Source: Paracoccaceae bacterium
Lineage (GTDB): Bacteria > Pseudomonadota > Alphaproteobacteria > Rhodobacterales > Rhodobacteraceae
Direction: 5' to 3'
Length of the DNA: 64,000 bases
Assembly: GCA_026706985.1 (NCBI GenBank)
Contig: JAPOXR010000044.1
Coordinates: 1 to 64,000, forward strand
In this document: positions 44,763 to 55,186 of the stretch, in pieces
Layout of the letters: each line of letters starts with the position of its first letter
Numbering within the stretch: position 1 is the stretch's first letter
Program-made: the position numbers and the translations under genes
The notes under the pieces: generated by a model
Database searches by the model: none
Told to the model about the DNA's origin: nothing
Seen by the model: only the letters and a program-made list of their open reading frames with translations

Positions 44763-46370
44763 TCAGTCCGGAAGGCGGGACTGGCCCGGTGCGGCGGCGA
44801 GGAGGTCGCGGGTGTATTGCTCACTCGGGTTCGCATAGACGGCGGCGGTCGGCCCCTGTTCGACCAGCTTTCCGTGCTGCATGACCATGATGCGGTCGCA
44901 GATCTGTGCAGCGACACGCAGATCATGGGTGATGAAGAGCATGGCTAAGCTGAACTTGCGGCGCACATCGTCGAGTAGACGCAACACCTGTGCCTGAACC
45001 GAGACGTCGAGTGCGGACACAGCCTCATCGGCAATCAGGATCACCGGTTCCATGGCCAGCGCCCGGGCGATGCAGATACGCTGTCTTTGCCCGCCGGAGA
45101 ATTGGTGCGGGAAGCGGTCCAGCGTATCCGCCGACAGCCCGACGATCTCAATCAACTCGCGTGCCCGGCGCCAGGCCTCATCTTCCGCGACGCCGAAATT
45201 CATCGGCCCCTCGACGATTGACTTACCGACGGTGCGTCGCGGATTCAGCGATCGGTAAGGATCCTGAAACACGATCTGAATCTGATGCCGCAGGTTCCGC
45301 AGCGAACCCTGTTTCATGCCGGCGATATCGGTGCCGTTTATGAGAATTTCGCCGGATGTCGGATCGACGAGCCGCATGATGCAGCGGGCGACGGTGGATT
45401 TGCCGGAGCCGCTTTCGCCGACGATTCCGAGTGTCTCGCCGCGCCGGAGCGTCAGGGAAATGTCTTTCGCCGCCTGCACGACGCGGCCACCTCCAAACAG
45501 CCCGGCGGTTCCGAAACGTTTGTCCAACCCTGCGGTCGAAAGCGCCTCCTCGCCGGTCGCTTCGGCGCGTTCGGGAGGTGTCATCGAGGGAACCGCGTCA
45601 ATCAGCAACCTGGTATAGGGGTGCGAAGGCGCGTGCAGCACTTCCGCCACCGTCCCCTGCTCGACCACGCGGCCATCCTGCATGACCACAACCCGGTCAG
45701 CGATTTCCGCAACCACGCCGAAATCATGGGTGATGAACAGCACCCCCATGCCGCGCGAGGATTGCAGATCCTTGATCAGTTGAAGAATGCGCGCCTGCGT
45801 GGTGACATCGAGCGCGGTTGTAGGCTCATCGGCGATCAGCAGCGCCGGCTCAAGCGCCAGTGCCATCGCGATCATGATGCGTTGCCGCTGACCGCCTGAC
45901 AATTGATGCGGGTAACAATCGGCAAGACGTTCCGGCTCCGGCAGTTGCACATCGGCGAGCGCCGCCAGAACCCGCGCGCGCCGTTCCGTTGGCGAGAGCC
46001 GAGTGTGGATTTCCAGCATTTCCGCAATCTGTGCGCCCACCCGGACAACAGGATTGAGTGCCGTCATCGGCTCCTGGAAAATCATCGACATCCGCTCGCC
46101 GCGCAGCGCCCGCAGCCGCTTGTCGGGAAGGGTGAGCAAATCCTCGCCTTCCAGCCGGACGGAGCCGGCGACAGGCGTCAGGGCTCTCGGATCCAACAGT
46201 CCCATGACCGTGAAAGCCGTGACCGACTTGCCCGAGCCGCTCTCACCGACAACACAGACGATTTCACCCGGCTCGACGCTCAGGGATACATCTTCGATAG
46301 CGAATTCCCGGTCACCGTCCTCCGGCAGGCTGACGGTTAAACCTCGTATTTCCAGCACGGCTGTCATCAC
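44763..46370 (-). CDS. fused dipeptide-type ABC transporter ATP-binding protein (DppD-DppF)
   Basis: 535 residues containing two complete ABC ATPase domains. The first has Walker A GESGSGKS at 42-49, signature [12 protein letters not shown] and Walker [13 protein letters not shown]. The second has another GESGSGKST about 270 residues later, [26 protein letters not shown] and [11 protein letters not shown]. Such fusions replace separate DppD and DppF subunits in peptide and related importers. The start overlaps the DppC-type permease gene by four bases. It is the last gene of the operon. Confidence 0.95.
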   Translation of the reverse strand: MMTAVLEIRGLTVSLPEDGDREFAIEDVSLSVEPGEIVCVVGESGSGKSVTAFTVMGLLDPRALTPVAGSVRLEGEDLLTLPDKRLRALRGERMSMIFQEPMTALNPVVRVGAQIAEMLEIHTRLSPTERRARVLAALADVQLPEPERLADCYPHQLSGGQRQRIMIAMALALEPALLIADEPTTALDVTTQARILQLIKDLQSSRGMGVLFITHDFGVVAEIADRVVVMQDGRVVEQGTVAEVLHAPSHPYTRLLIDAVPSMTPPERAEATGEEALSTAGLDKRFGTAGLFGGGRVVQAAKDISLTLRRGETLGIVGESGSGKSTVARCIMRLVDPTSGEILINGTDIAGMKQGSLRNLRHQIQIVFQDPYRSLNPRRTVGKSIVEGPMNFGVAEDEAWRRARELIEIVGLSADTLDRFPHQFSGGQRQRICIARALAMEPVILIADEAVSALDVSVQAQVLRLLDDVRRKFSLAMLFITHDLRVAAQICDRIMVMQHGKLVEQGPTAAVYANPSEQYTRDLLAAAPGQSRLPD

Positions 46371-47224
46371 ATGGTCCGGGCAATCCGAGGATCCAGGGTA
46401 TCGCGCAGACCGTCACCCACAAAATTCACTGCCAGAACGGTCAAGGCCAGCGCCAGCCCGGGAAAGAAAATGATCCATGGAGTCAGCTGAAAGAAAGTCC
46501 GCCCTTCCGACATGATATTTCCCCAGGAGGGGATTTCCGGCGGGATGCCGGCACCGAGAAAGCCGAGTATGGCTTCCAGCAGCATTGCCGAGCCGCAGAT
46601 GTAGGTGGCCTGGACAATCAGCGGTGCAATCGTGTTCGGCAGAATATGGCGGACCATGATTTGCAGAGTCCGGGTTCCGGAGGCGATCGCTGCCTCCACA
46701 TACGGCTCTTCGCGCACGGTCAGAACAACAGAACGGACCAGCCGCACAACGCGCGGAATCTCAGGGATCACAATGGCGACGACAACCGTGGTCAGGGTGG
46801 CGCCGGCGAGCGAAATCATGGCAATGGCCAGCAGGATCGCCGGGATTGACATCAAACCGTCCATCACCCGCATGATGACCGCATCAAGCGCACGCACATA
46901 ACCGGCGATCAATCCCAGGGTGAGGCCGACAAGGACCGAAATCAGGGCGACGGCGGTGCCGACTGTCAGTGAAACCCGGGCACCGTTGAGAACCCGGCTG
47001 AAGACATCGCGCCCCAGCATGTCGGTTCCGAACAACCCCTCGATTCCCGGCGGCTTCAGTCGGTTCATGGGGTTGATGGCGACCGGGTCAGCCGTGATCA
47101 GCGGACCGAATACCGCCAACAGAATGATCGCGATCAGAACGAGCCCGCCCCAGAACACCCCGCGATGGCTGATCAGCAGTCCGGCGATGCCCGGCTGGCC
47201 CTGGTTTCCCTCAGCACCCGTCAA
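46367..47224 (-). CDS. dipeptide-type ABC transporter permease (DppC-like)
   Basis: 285 residues. The N-terminal segment and [24 protein letters not shown] are typical of DppC/OppC proteins, with the EAA-type loop ([17 protein letters not shown]) in the middle and [16 protein letters not shown] near the end. Five to six membrane helices are apparent. It pairs with the DppB-type permease, whose stop it overlaps by four bases. Confidence 0.94.
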   Translation of the reverse strand: MTGAEGNQGQPGIAGLLISHRGVFWGGLVLIAIILLAVFGPLITADPVAINPMNRLKPPGIEGLFGTDMLGRDVFSRVLNGARVSLTVGTAVALISVLVGLTLGLIAGYVRALDAVIMRVMDGLMSIPAILLAIAMISLAGATLTTVVVAIVIPEIPRVVRLVRSVVLTVREEPYVEAAIASGTRTLQIMVRHILPNTIAPLIVQATYICGSAMLLEAILGFLGAGIPPEIPSWGNIMSEGRTFFQLTPWIIFFPGLALALTVLAVNFVGDGLRDTLDPRIARTM

Positions 47225-48165
47225 TAGCGGATCCTCGGATCAAGAAATGTATAACAAAGATCGATGATCAGATTGATGAAGATGTAGACGAAGCTGAAGA
47301 ACAGCATCAGTCCCTGGATGATCGGGTAATCGCGCGCCAGCACCGCATCGAGCACCAGCCGTCCCAACCCGGGAATGTTGTAAACACTCTCCGTCACCAC
47401 CACGCCGCCGATCAGCAGCGCGATGCCGATGCCGATGACAGTGACAATCGGAACCGCCGCATTGCGCAGCGCGTGACCGACGAGGATGCGCATTTCGCTC
47501 TGACCCTTGGCCCGGGCGGTGCGGATATAATCCTCTTCAAGAACCTCCATCACCGACGCCCGGGTCATGCGCGAAATCAGGGCGATGAAGATCACGCCCA
47601 ATGTCGCGGTCGGTAGAATGATATGGCGCAGAAACGGCAGCACGCCTTCCGAGAAAGGCGATCTATAACCCTGCACAGGCAGCAGGTCGAACGACATGGA
47701 GAATGTGAAAATCAGCATATAACCGAGAACAAATACCGGGATCGAAAACCCACCAACCGAAAACAGCATGACCAGGCGGTCGATGAAACTGCCGGCGCGG
47801 TAGGCGGCGATAGTGCCCAGCGGAACGGCTACCGCAACAGAAAATATGATCGTGGTCAGCGTCAGCAACAATGTCGGTTCCAGCCGCTGTGAAATCAGCA
47901 GCGTCACCGGTTTATTGGAAAAAATCGAAGTTCCGAGGTCGCCCTGCAGCAGGTCCCCGAGCCAGCGCATGAACTGGATGAACAGCGGATCGGACAGGCC
48001 CAACTGCTCGCGGATGCGGATGACATCTTCCGCCGTGGCATAATCGCCGGCGATGACCGCCGCCGGGTCACCCGGCGCAAGACGCAGCAGCACGAATACG
48101 AATAAAGCGACAACTCCCATGACAGGAATTGTGGAGAGGATACGGAATGCTACGTAGCGCAACAT
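47221..48165 (-). CDS. dipeptide-type ABC transporter permease (DppB-like)
   Basis: 314 residues. It begins MLRYVAFRILSTIPVMGVVALFVF, of which RILSTIPVM is characteristic of DppB/OppB, continues with LRLAPGDPA and IREQLGLSDP, and has the EAA loop YIRTARAKGQSEMRILVGHALRN in pieces typical of the family. It ends LDPRIRY, as many family members do. It is separated from the binding-protein gene by 58 bases that contain a strong hairpin. Confidence 0.94.
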   Translation of the reverse strand: MLRYVAFRILSTIPVMGVVALFVFVLLRLAPGDPAAVIAGDYATAEDVIRIREQLGLSDPLFIQFMRWLGDLLQGDLGTSIFSNKPVTLLISQRLEPTLLLTLTTIIFSVAVAVPLGTIAAYRAGSFIDRLVMLFSVGGFSIPVFVLGYMLIFTFSMSFDLLPVQGYRSPFSEGVLPFLRHIILPTATLGVIFIALISRMTRASVMEVLEEDYIRTARAKGQSEMRILVGHALRNAAVPIVTVIGIGIALLIGGVVVTESVYNIPGLGRLVLDAVLARDYPIIQGLMLFFSFVYIFINLIIDLCYTFLDPRIRY

Positions 48166-48180
48166 TGTTCAGATCTGTGC

Positions 48181-48206
48181 CGCCCGGGGCGGTGGCACCC
48201 CGGGCG
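48181..48206. promoter_or_regulatory. hairpin between peptide-binding-protein and permease genes
   Basis: CGCCCGGGG (48181-48189) and CCCCGGGCG (48198-48206) form a perfect 9-bp stem with an 8-base loop. It lies between the stop of the binding-protein gene and the DppB-like start and lacks a T tract, so it more likely protects or attenuates the transcript than ends it. Confidence 0.6.
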
Positions 48207-48223
48207 TTCAATTCGAGCGGCCG

Positions 48224-49798
48224 TTATTCGACCGTGATGTTCCAGAAGAACTGGACCGGTGACTTAATGAGGCCCTTGACCGTATTCCGGTAAGCAACCG
48301 GCACGAAGAACTGTCCGAGTTGTCCGGAGGCTCCGATCGTCCACAGACGCTCCTGAGCCTTGGTCGCCTGGGCTTTTTTCTCCTCTCCGGTCAGCGCGAC
48401 TGCGAAAGCCTTCCGCGCCGCTTCGAGTTCGGTATCCTCAGGCCAGCCGAACCAACCCGCCGCCGGATCGCCGGAAAATGCGATCGCCATCGGATCAATG
48501 ACATCGGCGCCGATCCACCAGGTGTGGAACATGTTCCAGCCGCCTTCTTCGACCGGATCACGCAGGGCCCGCCGCGAGGTCAGTGTCGACCAGTCCATCG
48601 CCTGCAATTCGACCGTGAATCCAGCCGCGCGCAGCTTCTCGGCCGTCACCAGTGAAAACACCGACAATGCGGGAACATCGGTCGGCTGCATGATCACGAC
48701 CGGTGTGCCATCATAACCGGTGGCAGCGAGCGCCGCAGCGGCAGCGTCCGTCGAACCGGTCTTGATGCCATCGGATGCGACTTCCGAAGCGTAGGGCGTT
48801 CCACACGGATACACCGAATAACAGGTCATCCAGAAATCCTGGCTGCCGAAAGCCGCGGCCAGATAGTCTTCCTGCTTCATGGCCATGATGGCGGCCTGCC
48901 GCACAGCCACGTCGTCAAAAGGCGGCAGCAGGTGGTTGAAGCGGGCGAATCCGATATTGCCGAGCGGGTCATTCACCTCGACAACAACATCGGGGTTCGA
49001 GGACAGGATCGGCATCAGGTCATTGCTCGGCGATTCAAAGAAATCCACCTCGCCCGCCATCAGCGCATTCATCGCCGTTGTCTGGTCCGGGAAATACGTC
49101 CAGATCACCTTGTCGACGCCGGCGATTTTACCGCCCGAAGCCGCCGATGCCGGCTCGCCGCGTGGAACATAATCGGCGAATTTTGTGTAAACGACCTGCG
49201 ATCCGGGGACCCATTCATCCGCCTGGAACACAAAAGGTCCGGACCCGGTATAGTCGGTGATCTGCTCAAACGGATCCGTCATCGCCACTTCTTTCGGCAT
49301 GATGAAAGGAACGTTGGATGAGATCTTGCCCAGCGCTTCCAACACCAGCGAGAAGGGCGAAGCCAGTTTCAGGCTGACGGTCTTGTCGTCAACCGCTTCC
49401 AGCGAGCCGAGATTCGTGAACAGCTGTTGTCCCATCCCGTCGCGTTTCCCCCAGCGCTCCAGCGACGCCACGACATCCTCGGAAGTCACCGGCGAGCCGT
49501 CATGAAACAACAGCCCGTCACGGAGCACGAAGGTCCATTCCATTCCGTCGTCCGATACCGTCCAGCTATCGACCATCTGCGGTTGAGGCGTGAACGACTC
49601 ATCCATTGAGAACAATGTGTCGTAGATCAGGTATCCGTGGTTGCGCGAAATATACGCGGTGGTCCAGATCGGATCCAAATTCTTGAGATCGGCATGCGGG
49701 ATAACACGCAGCACGGTCTCGGCGGAAACTGCGGAGGCAAATAATGCCGCCGAAACCGCCGCCGCCGAAGCGGTTTGCTTGAAACTGATTAAACGCAT
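48224..49798 (-). CDS. peptide/nickel-type ABC transporter substrate-binding protein
   Basis: 524 residues with a signal peptide (residues 1-26, cleavage after SAVSA). The SBP_bac_5 layout is clear: early LRVIPHADLKNLDPIWTT, then SWTVSDDGMEWTFVLRDGL, FHDGSPVTSEDVVASLERW, and a late FHTWWIGADVIDP. It captures a small peptide or similar polar ligand in the periplasm and passes it to the DppBC-DF transporter downstream. It is the first gene of the operon, divergent from the amidohydrolase gene. Confidence 0.93.
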   Translation of the reverse strand: MRLISFKQTASAAAVSAALFASAVSAETVLRVIPHADLKNLDPIWTTAYISRNHGYLIYDTLFSMDESFTPQPQMVDSWTVSDDGMEWTFVLRDGLLFHDGSPVTSEDVVASLERWGKRDGMGQQLFTNLGSLEAVDDKTVSLKLASPFSLVLEALGKISSNVPFIMPKEVAMTDPFEQITDYTGSGPFVFQADEWVPGSQVVYTKFADYVPRGEPASAASGGKIAGVDKVIWTYFPDQTTAMNALMAGEVDFFESPSNDLMPILSSNPDVVVEVNDPLGNIGFARFNHLLPPFDDVAVRQAAIMAMKQEDYLAAAFGSQDFWMTCYSVYPCGTPYASEVASDGIKTGSTDAAAAALAATGYDGTPVVIMQPTDVPALSVFSLVTAEKLRAAGFTVELQAMDWSTLTSRRALRDPVEEGGWNMFHTWWIGADVIDPMAIAFSGDPAAGWFGWPEDTELEAARKAFAVALTGEEKKAQATKAQERLWTIGASGQLGQFFVPVAYRNTVKGLIKSPVQFFWNITVE

Positions 49799-49824
49799 TC
49801 TGGGTTTATCTCCCTTTTGGGCGG

Positions 49825-49860
49825 TCCGACCGGTCGGAAATTGCTAAACATACCGACCGG
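49825..49860. promoter_or_regulatory. putative operator: 14-bp palindrome plus repeated half-site
   Basis: TCCGACCGGTCGGA (49825-49838) is a perfect palindrome in the divergent gap between the binding-protein gene and the amidohydrolase gene. CCGACCGG occurs again at 49853-49860, 27 bases from the first copy. It is a plausible binding site for a regulator that controls both directions. No regulator gene is next to it. Confidence 0.4.
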
Positions 49861-50066
49861 GTGCTTCGACCGCGGCTTTTGTGGGCCATGACTGACCGTC
49901 AACCCGGGCTTGGCTATATTGTAAGGCGAGTGGGGCTACAAACGGGAATCATTCCGCGCCCCTCCCGGGCGGGAAGCCGGACAGAGCACGGCAATTGCGG
50001 TCGCCCCGGAAGATGGGGTAATTGCCGGCACCGGCGAGACCGGCATTCAGCGAAGGAAACCCTGTC

Positions 50067-51677
50067 ATGATCACGGTGTATTCGGCCCGGAACATCATCA
50101 CCATGGATCCAAATCAGCCGCAGGCAACGCATGTCGCGGTGCGCGACGGCATCATACTCGCTGTCGGCGGTCCGGATTGCGCCGAGGGTTGGGGGCGGTA
50201 TCAGCGGGACGACAGATTTTCCGGCATGACCATCATGCCCGGTCTGATCGAGGCACACGCCCATGTCATGGCGGGCGGGGTCTGGCGGTTCTGTTATCTC
50301 GGGCATTTCGAACGGATCGATCCGGAAGGCGTGACCTGGCCCGGGGTGACGGATTACGGCTCCATTCTGGAGCGGCTCCGCAGCGCCGCACGGAAGTCGG
50401 ACGGCCCGGTGATCGGCTGGGGGCTTGATCCGGGTTTTGTGGAAGGGCCGCGGCTGGATCGGCACATGCTCGACCAGGTTTCCGAAGACCGGCCTGTGGT
50501 GGTGATGCATTCCAACTTTCATCTGCTCACCGCGAACAGTGCCGCGCTCAGCGGTGCCCGGATGCAGAATTATGACAATCTCGAAGGCGTCAGGAAAGCG
50601 GCGGACGGCACGCTCACGGGTGAATTGCAGGAATTCGACGCCATGGGACCGGTGATGCAATTCACCGGCATAGAGTTCTCAAGCCTGGCAGATGAGGATG
50701 CGGTCCGTGCCTATGGGCGCGCATCACGCAACAGCGGTGTGACCACGGTCGCCGATTTGAATTCCGATCTGTTCGAGGATGAGGTGCGGATGCTTCTCCG
50801 GATCACTTCCGAGGAGGATTTTCCAGTGCGTTACGCACCTATCATGGCCGCCACCTATTCGGATCCCGAGGAAGCGGCGGCGCGTGCCGTTGCACTTCGA
50901 GGAAAGTCGACCCCGAAGCTGCATCTGGGATCGGCGAAACTGTTCACCGACGGTGCTATCCAGGCACGCACCGCCAAACTCCTCCCCCCGGGTTATTTCA
51001 CCGGTGAGGATTGCGGAATCTGGAATATGGATATGGACCAATTCCGCCACTCGGTGAGAATTCTGCATGCGGCCGGGGTGAAGACCCATATCCATGCGAA
51101 TGGCGATGCAGCCACCGAGGCATGTATCCAGGCATACGAGCAGGCGATGCTGGAATGTCCCAATCCGGATCTCCGGCACACGCTCGAACATTCGCAACTT
51201 GCCGGAATCGACCAGTTCAAACGCATGAAAGCACTCGGCCTGACGGTCAATCTTTTTGCCAATCACGTGCATTATTTCGGTGATATTCATTGGACTTCGA
51301 CGCTCGGCCCGGACCGGGCGCGACGCATGGATGCATGCGCCGACGCTTGGAAAATATTCGATGGTGAATTCGCAATTCATTCCGACGCACCGGTGACGCC
51401 GCTGGCTCCCCTGAAGACGGCATGGTGCGCCGTCAACCGGTTGACCGCGGAGGGGCGGAGGCTCGGCGAGGCACAACGGATTTCCGTGTCCCAGGCGTTG
51501 CGCTGCATCACGCTGGGTGCGGCGCATGTGCTGAAGCTTGACCATTGTGTCGGCTCGGTGAGCTGTGGAAAATTCGCCGATTTCTGCGTTCTGCGACAGG
51601 ATCCTCTCAAAGTTGCGCCCGAGGAGCTGGCGGATATTCCGATAGTCGCGACCATAACCGGTGGAAGGGTCAACTGA
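50067..51677 (+). CDS. amidohydrolase family protein (YtcJ-like)
   Basis: 536 residues from the ATG at 50067 (AAGGAAA upstream; the frame opens at 50022). An N-terminal beta-sandwich strand (MDPNQPQATHVAVRDGIILAVG in part) leads to the first metal motif EAHAHVMAGG. Further ligands are in KTHIHANGDAATE and HTLEHSQLA, and an acidic segment FAIHSDAPVTPL supplies the final aspartate. YtcJ-like members hydrolyse formamide or other amide groups of small molecules. The stop shares one base with the start of the M81 peptidase gene, so both act together, probably on the ligand of the divergent peptide-type importer (inference). Confidence 0.9.
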   Translation: MITVYSARNIITMDPNQPQATHVAVRDGIILAVGGPDCAEGWGRYQRDDRFSGMTIMPGLIEAHAHVMAGGVWRFCYLGHFERIDPEGVTWPGVTDYGSILERLRSAARKSDGPVIGWGLDPGFVEGPRLDRHMLDQVSEDRPVVVMHSNFHLLTANSAALSGARMQNYDNLEGVRKAADGTLTGELQEFDAMGPVMQFTGIEFSSLADEDAVRAYGRASRNSGVTTVADLNSDLFEDEVRMLLRITSEEDFPVRYAPIMAATYSDPEEAAARAVALRGKSTPKLHLGSAKLFTDGAIQARTAKLLPPGYFTGEDCGIWNMDMDQFRHSVRILHAAGVKTHIHANGDAATEACIQAYEQAMLECPNPDLRHTLEHSQLAGIDQFKRMKALGLTVNLFANHVHYFGDIHWTSTLGPDRARRMDACADAWKIFDGEFAIHSDAPVTPLAPLKTAWCAVNRLTAEGRRLGEAQRISVSQALRCITLGAAHVLKLDHCVGSVSCGKFADFCVLRQDPLKVAPEELADIPIVATITGGRVN

Positions 51678-53122
51678 TGGCTAAAATCGCGGTTGCCGGC
51701 TTTCAGCACGAGACCAACACGTTCTCGCCGATTCCGACGCGGCTTGAGGATTTTGAACGCGGCGGGTCGTGGCCGGCGCTCACACGGGGTGAGACACTGC
51801 GCCGGGAATTCCGGGGATTGAACCTGCCACTCTCCGGCTTCCTCGGCGAATGCCGGCATGAAACTGTGCCGATACTCTGGACCAGCGCCGAACCGGGCGG
51901 CTATGTCGAGGACAATGCGTTCGACCGCATCAGCGGGGAAATCGTTGAAGGTATAGAAGCGGGCGGCGTTGACGCTGTCTATCTGGATCTACATGGTGCC
52001 ATGGCGACGCGGTTGCATGATGACGGCGAAGCCGAGCTTCTGCGCCGCATCCGCGCCCGTATGGGTGCCGAACTGCCGATTGCTGTAAGTCTGGATCTGC
52101 ATGGCAATCTCAGCCGTGAGTTCTTTGAACTTGCAAGCGTGGTGACGATCTACCGGACCTATCCGCATGTCGATATGGCGGAGACCGGCGCCCGCGCCGC
52201 AAGACTGCTCGATATTGCACTTGCGGGCCCGGTCTTCGGCAGTTTCCGCCAGGTTGATTTTCTCATCCCGATCACCGCGCAATCGACTTTTCACCGCCCG
52301 GCGCGGGAGATTTACGCCCTGCTGCCGGGGTTGGACGCGGTTTCCGCAGATCTGTGTCTCGGTTTTCCGCCGGCGGATGTTCCCTGCTGCGGTCCGACGA
52401 TTTTCGCTTATGCGAAGTCCCGCACTGGGGCGGAGCGGGCAGCGGAGGAAATACAGCGCGCCGTGCTGGCGGCGGAGGCGGATTTCAACTCACGGCTGAT
52501 TCCTTCGGCACAGGCTGTCAGGGAAGCGCTCGCGGCCACAAAACCACCGATCGTGATTGCCGACCCGCAGGATAATCCGGGTGCGGGCGCGACCGGAGAC
52601 ACAACCGGGCTGTTGCGGGAACTGCTGCAGGCGGAGGTGCCGGATGCGGTATTCTCGATGATCCATGATCCGGCGGCGGCGAAGGCAGCGCATGAAGCCG
52701 GGACCGGCAGCAGGCTGACACTGGATATCGGCGGCCATTACACCGAGTTTTCGGAGCCGGTCCGGGCCGGGGTGGAAGTCGTGGCGCTTGCCGACGGACC
52801 GTTCAAATTCACCGGACCGATGTATGGGGGCGCGACGGCAAATCTCGGCCGCATCGCGCAACTGAAACTCACCGGCACCGGCATATCTGTCGTGGTCGGC
52901 AGCGGCAGAACCCAGAATGCCGATCAGGAGATGTTCCGCGTCGCCGGCATCGAACCGGCGGAGCATCGGATTGTCTGCGTGAAGAGTTCGGTTCATTTTC
53001 TTGCCGATTACGACCGTATTGCCGGCGATGTGCTGTTCGCAGAGGCACCCGGTGCCAATGTCTGCCGGCTCGATCGGATCAATTACACGAGGCTGCGCCC
53101 CGGGGTGCGGCTGCTTGCGTGA
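51677..53122 (+). CDS. M81 family metallopeptidase (MlrC-like)
   Basis: 481 residues from the ATG at 51677; a longer frame opens at 51545 inside the upstream gene. AVAGFQHETNTFSPIPT is the family hallmark, followed by AVYLDLHGAM and AVSLDLHGNLS, which carry the zinc ligands of MlrC. MlrC is the peptidase that finishes degradation of linearised microcystin, but most relatives act on unknown small peptides or amides. The context of a dipeptide-type importer and an amidohydrolase fits a short-peptide or peptide-like substrate. Confidence 0.9.
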   Translation: MAKIAVAGFQHETNTFSPIPTRLEDFERGGSWPALTRGETLRREFRGLNLPLSGFLGECRHETVPILWTSAEPGGYVEDNAFDRISGEIVEGIEAGGVDAVYLDLHGAMATRLHDDGEAELLRRIRARMGAELPIAVSLDLHGNLSREFFELASVVTIYRTYPHVDMAETGARAARLLDIALAGPVFGSFRQVDFLIPITAQSTFHRPAREIYALLPGLDAVSADLCLGFPPADVPCCGPTIFAYAKSRTGAERAAEEIQRAVLAAEADFNSRLIPSAQAVREALAATKPPIVIADPQDNPGAGATGDTTGLLRELLQAEVPDAVFSMIHDPAAAKAAHEAGTGSRLTLDIGGHYTEFSEPVRAGVEVVALADGPFKFTGPMYGGATANLGRIAQLKLTGTGISVVVGSGRTQNADQEMFRVAGIEPAEHRIVCVKSSVHFLADYDRIAGDVLFAEAPGANVCRLDRINYTRLRPGVRLLA

Positions 53123-53129
53123 GGCATGT

Positions 53130-54539
53130 TCACCCGCCGAGCAGCAGGTTCGGCAGGTAGAGAACGATCCCGGGAAACAGGACAAGGCCTGCGATGGTCA
53201 GCGCGTCCGCAATGAAGAAGGGCGCTACACCCTTGAACACGTCCTGCACCGAGAGTTCGGGCCGCACCCCCGCAACCACAAAACAATTGAGCCCGATCGG
53301 CGGCGTTATCAGGCAGAGTTCGGCCATTTTGACGACGATAATACCGAACCAAATTCCGCACCCGAAGGCATTCATGCCGAATGCGCTCTCCGCCGCGGTC
53401 ACAGCGACACCGCCATTCAGCGCGATGATTGCCGGAAACACCACCGGAAGCGTCAGAATGAGCATGCCGATGGCGTCCATGAACATGCCGAGGACCGCAT
53501 AGGCAAGCAGGATCAGCACCAGGGTCAGTAACGGGCTCTGGTCCAGCGATGTGATCCATGAGGAAAAAGCCCCCGGCAGGTCGGCAAAGCCGAGGAAGCG
53601 CACGAAAACAAGGACGCCCCAGATGATGGTGAAAATCATCACCGAGAGCTTCGCGGTTTCCATGAGGGCGCTTTTGAGCTGCGGCCAGCGCATTCCGCGG
53701 TAGAGTGCCATCACGAAGACAACAAAAGCTCCGAGCGCACCGCCTTCCGTCGGCGTTCCCCAGGCATCGCCGCCGAAGGGGTTGTAAATGAATGAGATGA
53801 TGATCACGACAACAAAGACGATCGGAAAAACCGGCGGCAGTGAGCGGAACCGCTCTGCCCATGAAAAGCCACGGACCGGAGGGCCGAAATTCCGCACCAC
53901 CACCGCCATGCCGATGATCAGGACGCCGTAAACCAGCGCCGAAAAGGCGCCCGGAAGGAACCCGGCCAGCAACAGCGCGCCGACATCCTGTTCGACGATA
54001 ATGGCATAGATGACGAGGATCGCCGATGGTGGAATCAATGAAGCCAGTGTTCCGGCTGCGGCAACCACCCCGGCGGCGAAGCGCTTGTCATAGCCGATGG
54101 CGGTCATTTCAGGAATGGCGATGCGTGCGAATACGGCCGAAGTGGCGACCGAGGCACCGGAAACCGCGGCAAATCCGGCTGTGGCGAACACGGTCGAGAC
54201 CGCCAGCCCGCCGGGAACCCAGCCTACCCATCTTTTGGCGGCTTCGAACAGCGATTTGGTCAAGCCGGCATAATAGGCGAGATATCCGATCAGAATGAAT
54301 GTCGGGATCAGCGACAGGGCCTGCGATGAAATCTTCGAATGCGGCACTTGCCCGGCAGTTTTCACCGCCACCGTGAGCGCCCAGATGAATTGTTCGGCCT
54401 CATAGGAGCGCTTGTCCCAGAAGATCCAGATCAGGCCGACCACACCGGCAATGGCGGCGGCAAAGGCGACGCGGACTCCAAGCACCACGAGCAGCACCAG
54501 GAATCCGGTAACGATCAGACCGATATCGATGGAATCCAT
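53130..54539 (-). CDS. dctM: TRAP transporter large permease
   Basis: 469 residues from the ATG at 54539; a frame extending to 54800 runs through the small-permease gene and is not used. About twelve to thirteen membrane segments are present, with family motifs IPPSAILVIYAIIVEQDVG, YAVLGMFMDAIGMLILTLPV and LITPPIGLNCFVV. It is the sodium-driven channel subunit of a TRAP importer. It starts four bases after the small-permease stop. The neighbouring uronate genes suggest a hexuronate ligand. Confidence 0.95.
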   Translation of the reverse strand: MDSIDIGLIVTGFLVLLVVLGVRVAFAAAIAGVVGLIWIFWDKRSYEAEQFIWALTVAVKTAGQVPHSKISSQALSLIPTFILIGYLAYYAGLTKSLFEAAKRWVGWVPGGLAVSTVFATAGFAAVSGASVATSAVFARIAIPEMTAIGYDKRFAAGVVAAAGTLASLIPPSAILVIYAIIVEQDVGALLLAGFLPGAFSALVYGVLIIGMAVVVRNFGPPVRGFSWAERFRSLPPVFPIVFVVVIIISFIYNPFGGDAWGTPTEGGALGAFVVFVMALYRGMRWPQLKSALMETAKLSVMIFTIIWGVLVFVRFLGFADLPGAFSSWITSLDQSPLLTLVLILLAYAVLGMFMDAIGMLILTLPVVFPAIIALNGGVAVTAAESAFGMNAFGCGIWFGIIVVKMAELCLITPPIGLNCFVVAGVRPELSVQDVFKGVAPFFIADALTIAGLVLFPGIVLYLPNLLLGG

Positions 54540-54543
54540 GGTT

Positions 54544-55176
54544 TCAGCGCTCAAGCCCGGACACGGTTTCGGCTTCCTGCGCGGCAATCGTCGCGGCATC
54601 TTCGATGAGCGGAACGCTGACGGGACGATCCGTGCCCGATAAAATTGCCCTGCCATAGCCCCAGGCCTGAAGCGCGAGGCGCAGGGCCAGCACCGAGAAT
54701 GCCACCGGCACGAGAAGCTTGGCGGGCCAGAGTGGCAAACGGATATCAAGGCTGGAATCGCGGCTCCAATAGGGTGCCGACCAGTCGAATGAGCGTTCAA
54801 AATGTGCCCAGCTTCCCCAGATCATCATCAGCAGAAGGATCAGGATCAGCACGGTTCCGATGAATTCGGCGATCCACAGGGAACGGCCGCGCAGCAGCTT
54901 CACCGCAATGTCCATCCGGATATGGCCGCCGAGCCGCTGGCAGTATGAAATGCCGATGAAGGCGATGAGCGGCATTGCCTGCTCGATCCAGTCGACATAG
55001 CCGGGAACCGGATGGTTGATAAAATTCCGCCCGCCGACACTGGTGACGGCGAGCAGCATCAGGGAAAAAACCGCGAATCCGCCGAGCAGAGCAAGCAGCG
55101 ATTCGAGCCGGAACAGATACCGGTCGACCCTGCTGAGCAGGGTGCCATCGGTGAAGACGGATGCTGGTTCAGCCAA
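54544..55176 (-). CDS. dctQ: TRAP transporter small permease
   Basis: 210 residues from a TTG at 55176 with GGGAAGAG upstream. The ATG at 55200 would also open this frame, but it lies in the loop of a perfect 11-bp hairpin. Four membrane segments are visible (LLALLGGFAVFSLMLLAV, MPLIAFIGISYCQRLGG, FIGTVLILILLLMMIWG, LLVPVAFSVLALRLALQ). GRNFINHPVPGYVDWIEQ is typical of DctQ proteins. It pairs with the large permease immediately downstream. Confidence 0.9.
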   Translation of the reverse strand: MAEPASVFTDGTLLSRVDRYLFRLESLLALLGGFAVFSLMLLAVTSVGGRNFINHPVPGYVDWIEQAMPLIAFIGISYCQRLGGHIRMDIAVKLLRGRSLWIAEFIGTVLILILLLMMIWGSWAHFERSFDWSAPYWSRDSSLDIRLPLWPAKLLVPVAFSVLALRLALQAWGYGRAILSGTDRPVSVPLIEDAATIAAQEAETVSGLER

Positions 55177-55186
55177 TGTTTCTCTT

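Noticed and set aside
53001-53531. A 176-codon rightward frame overlapping the M81 peptidase end
   Set aside because: It is antisense to dctM over most of its length and out of frame with the M81 gene.
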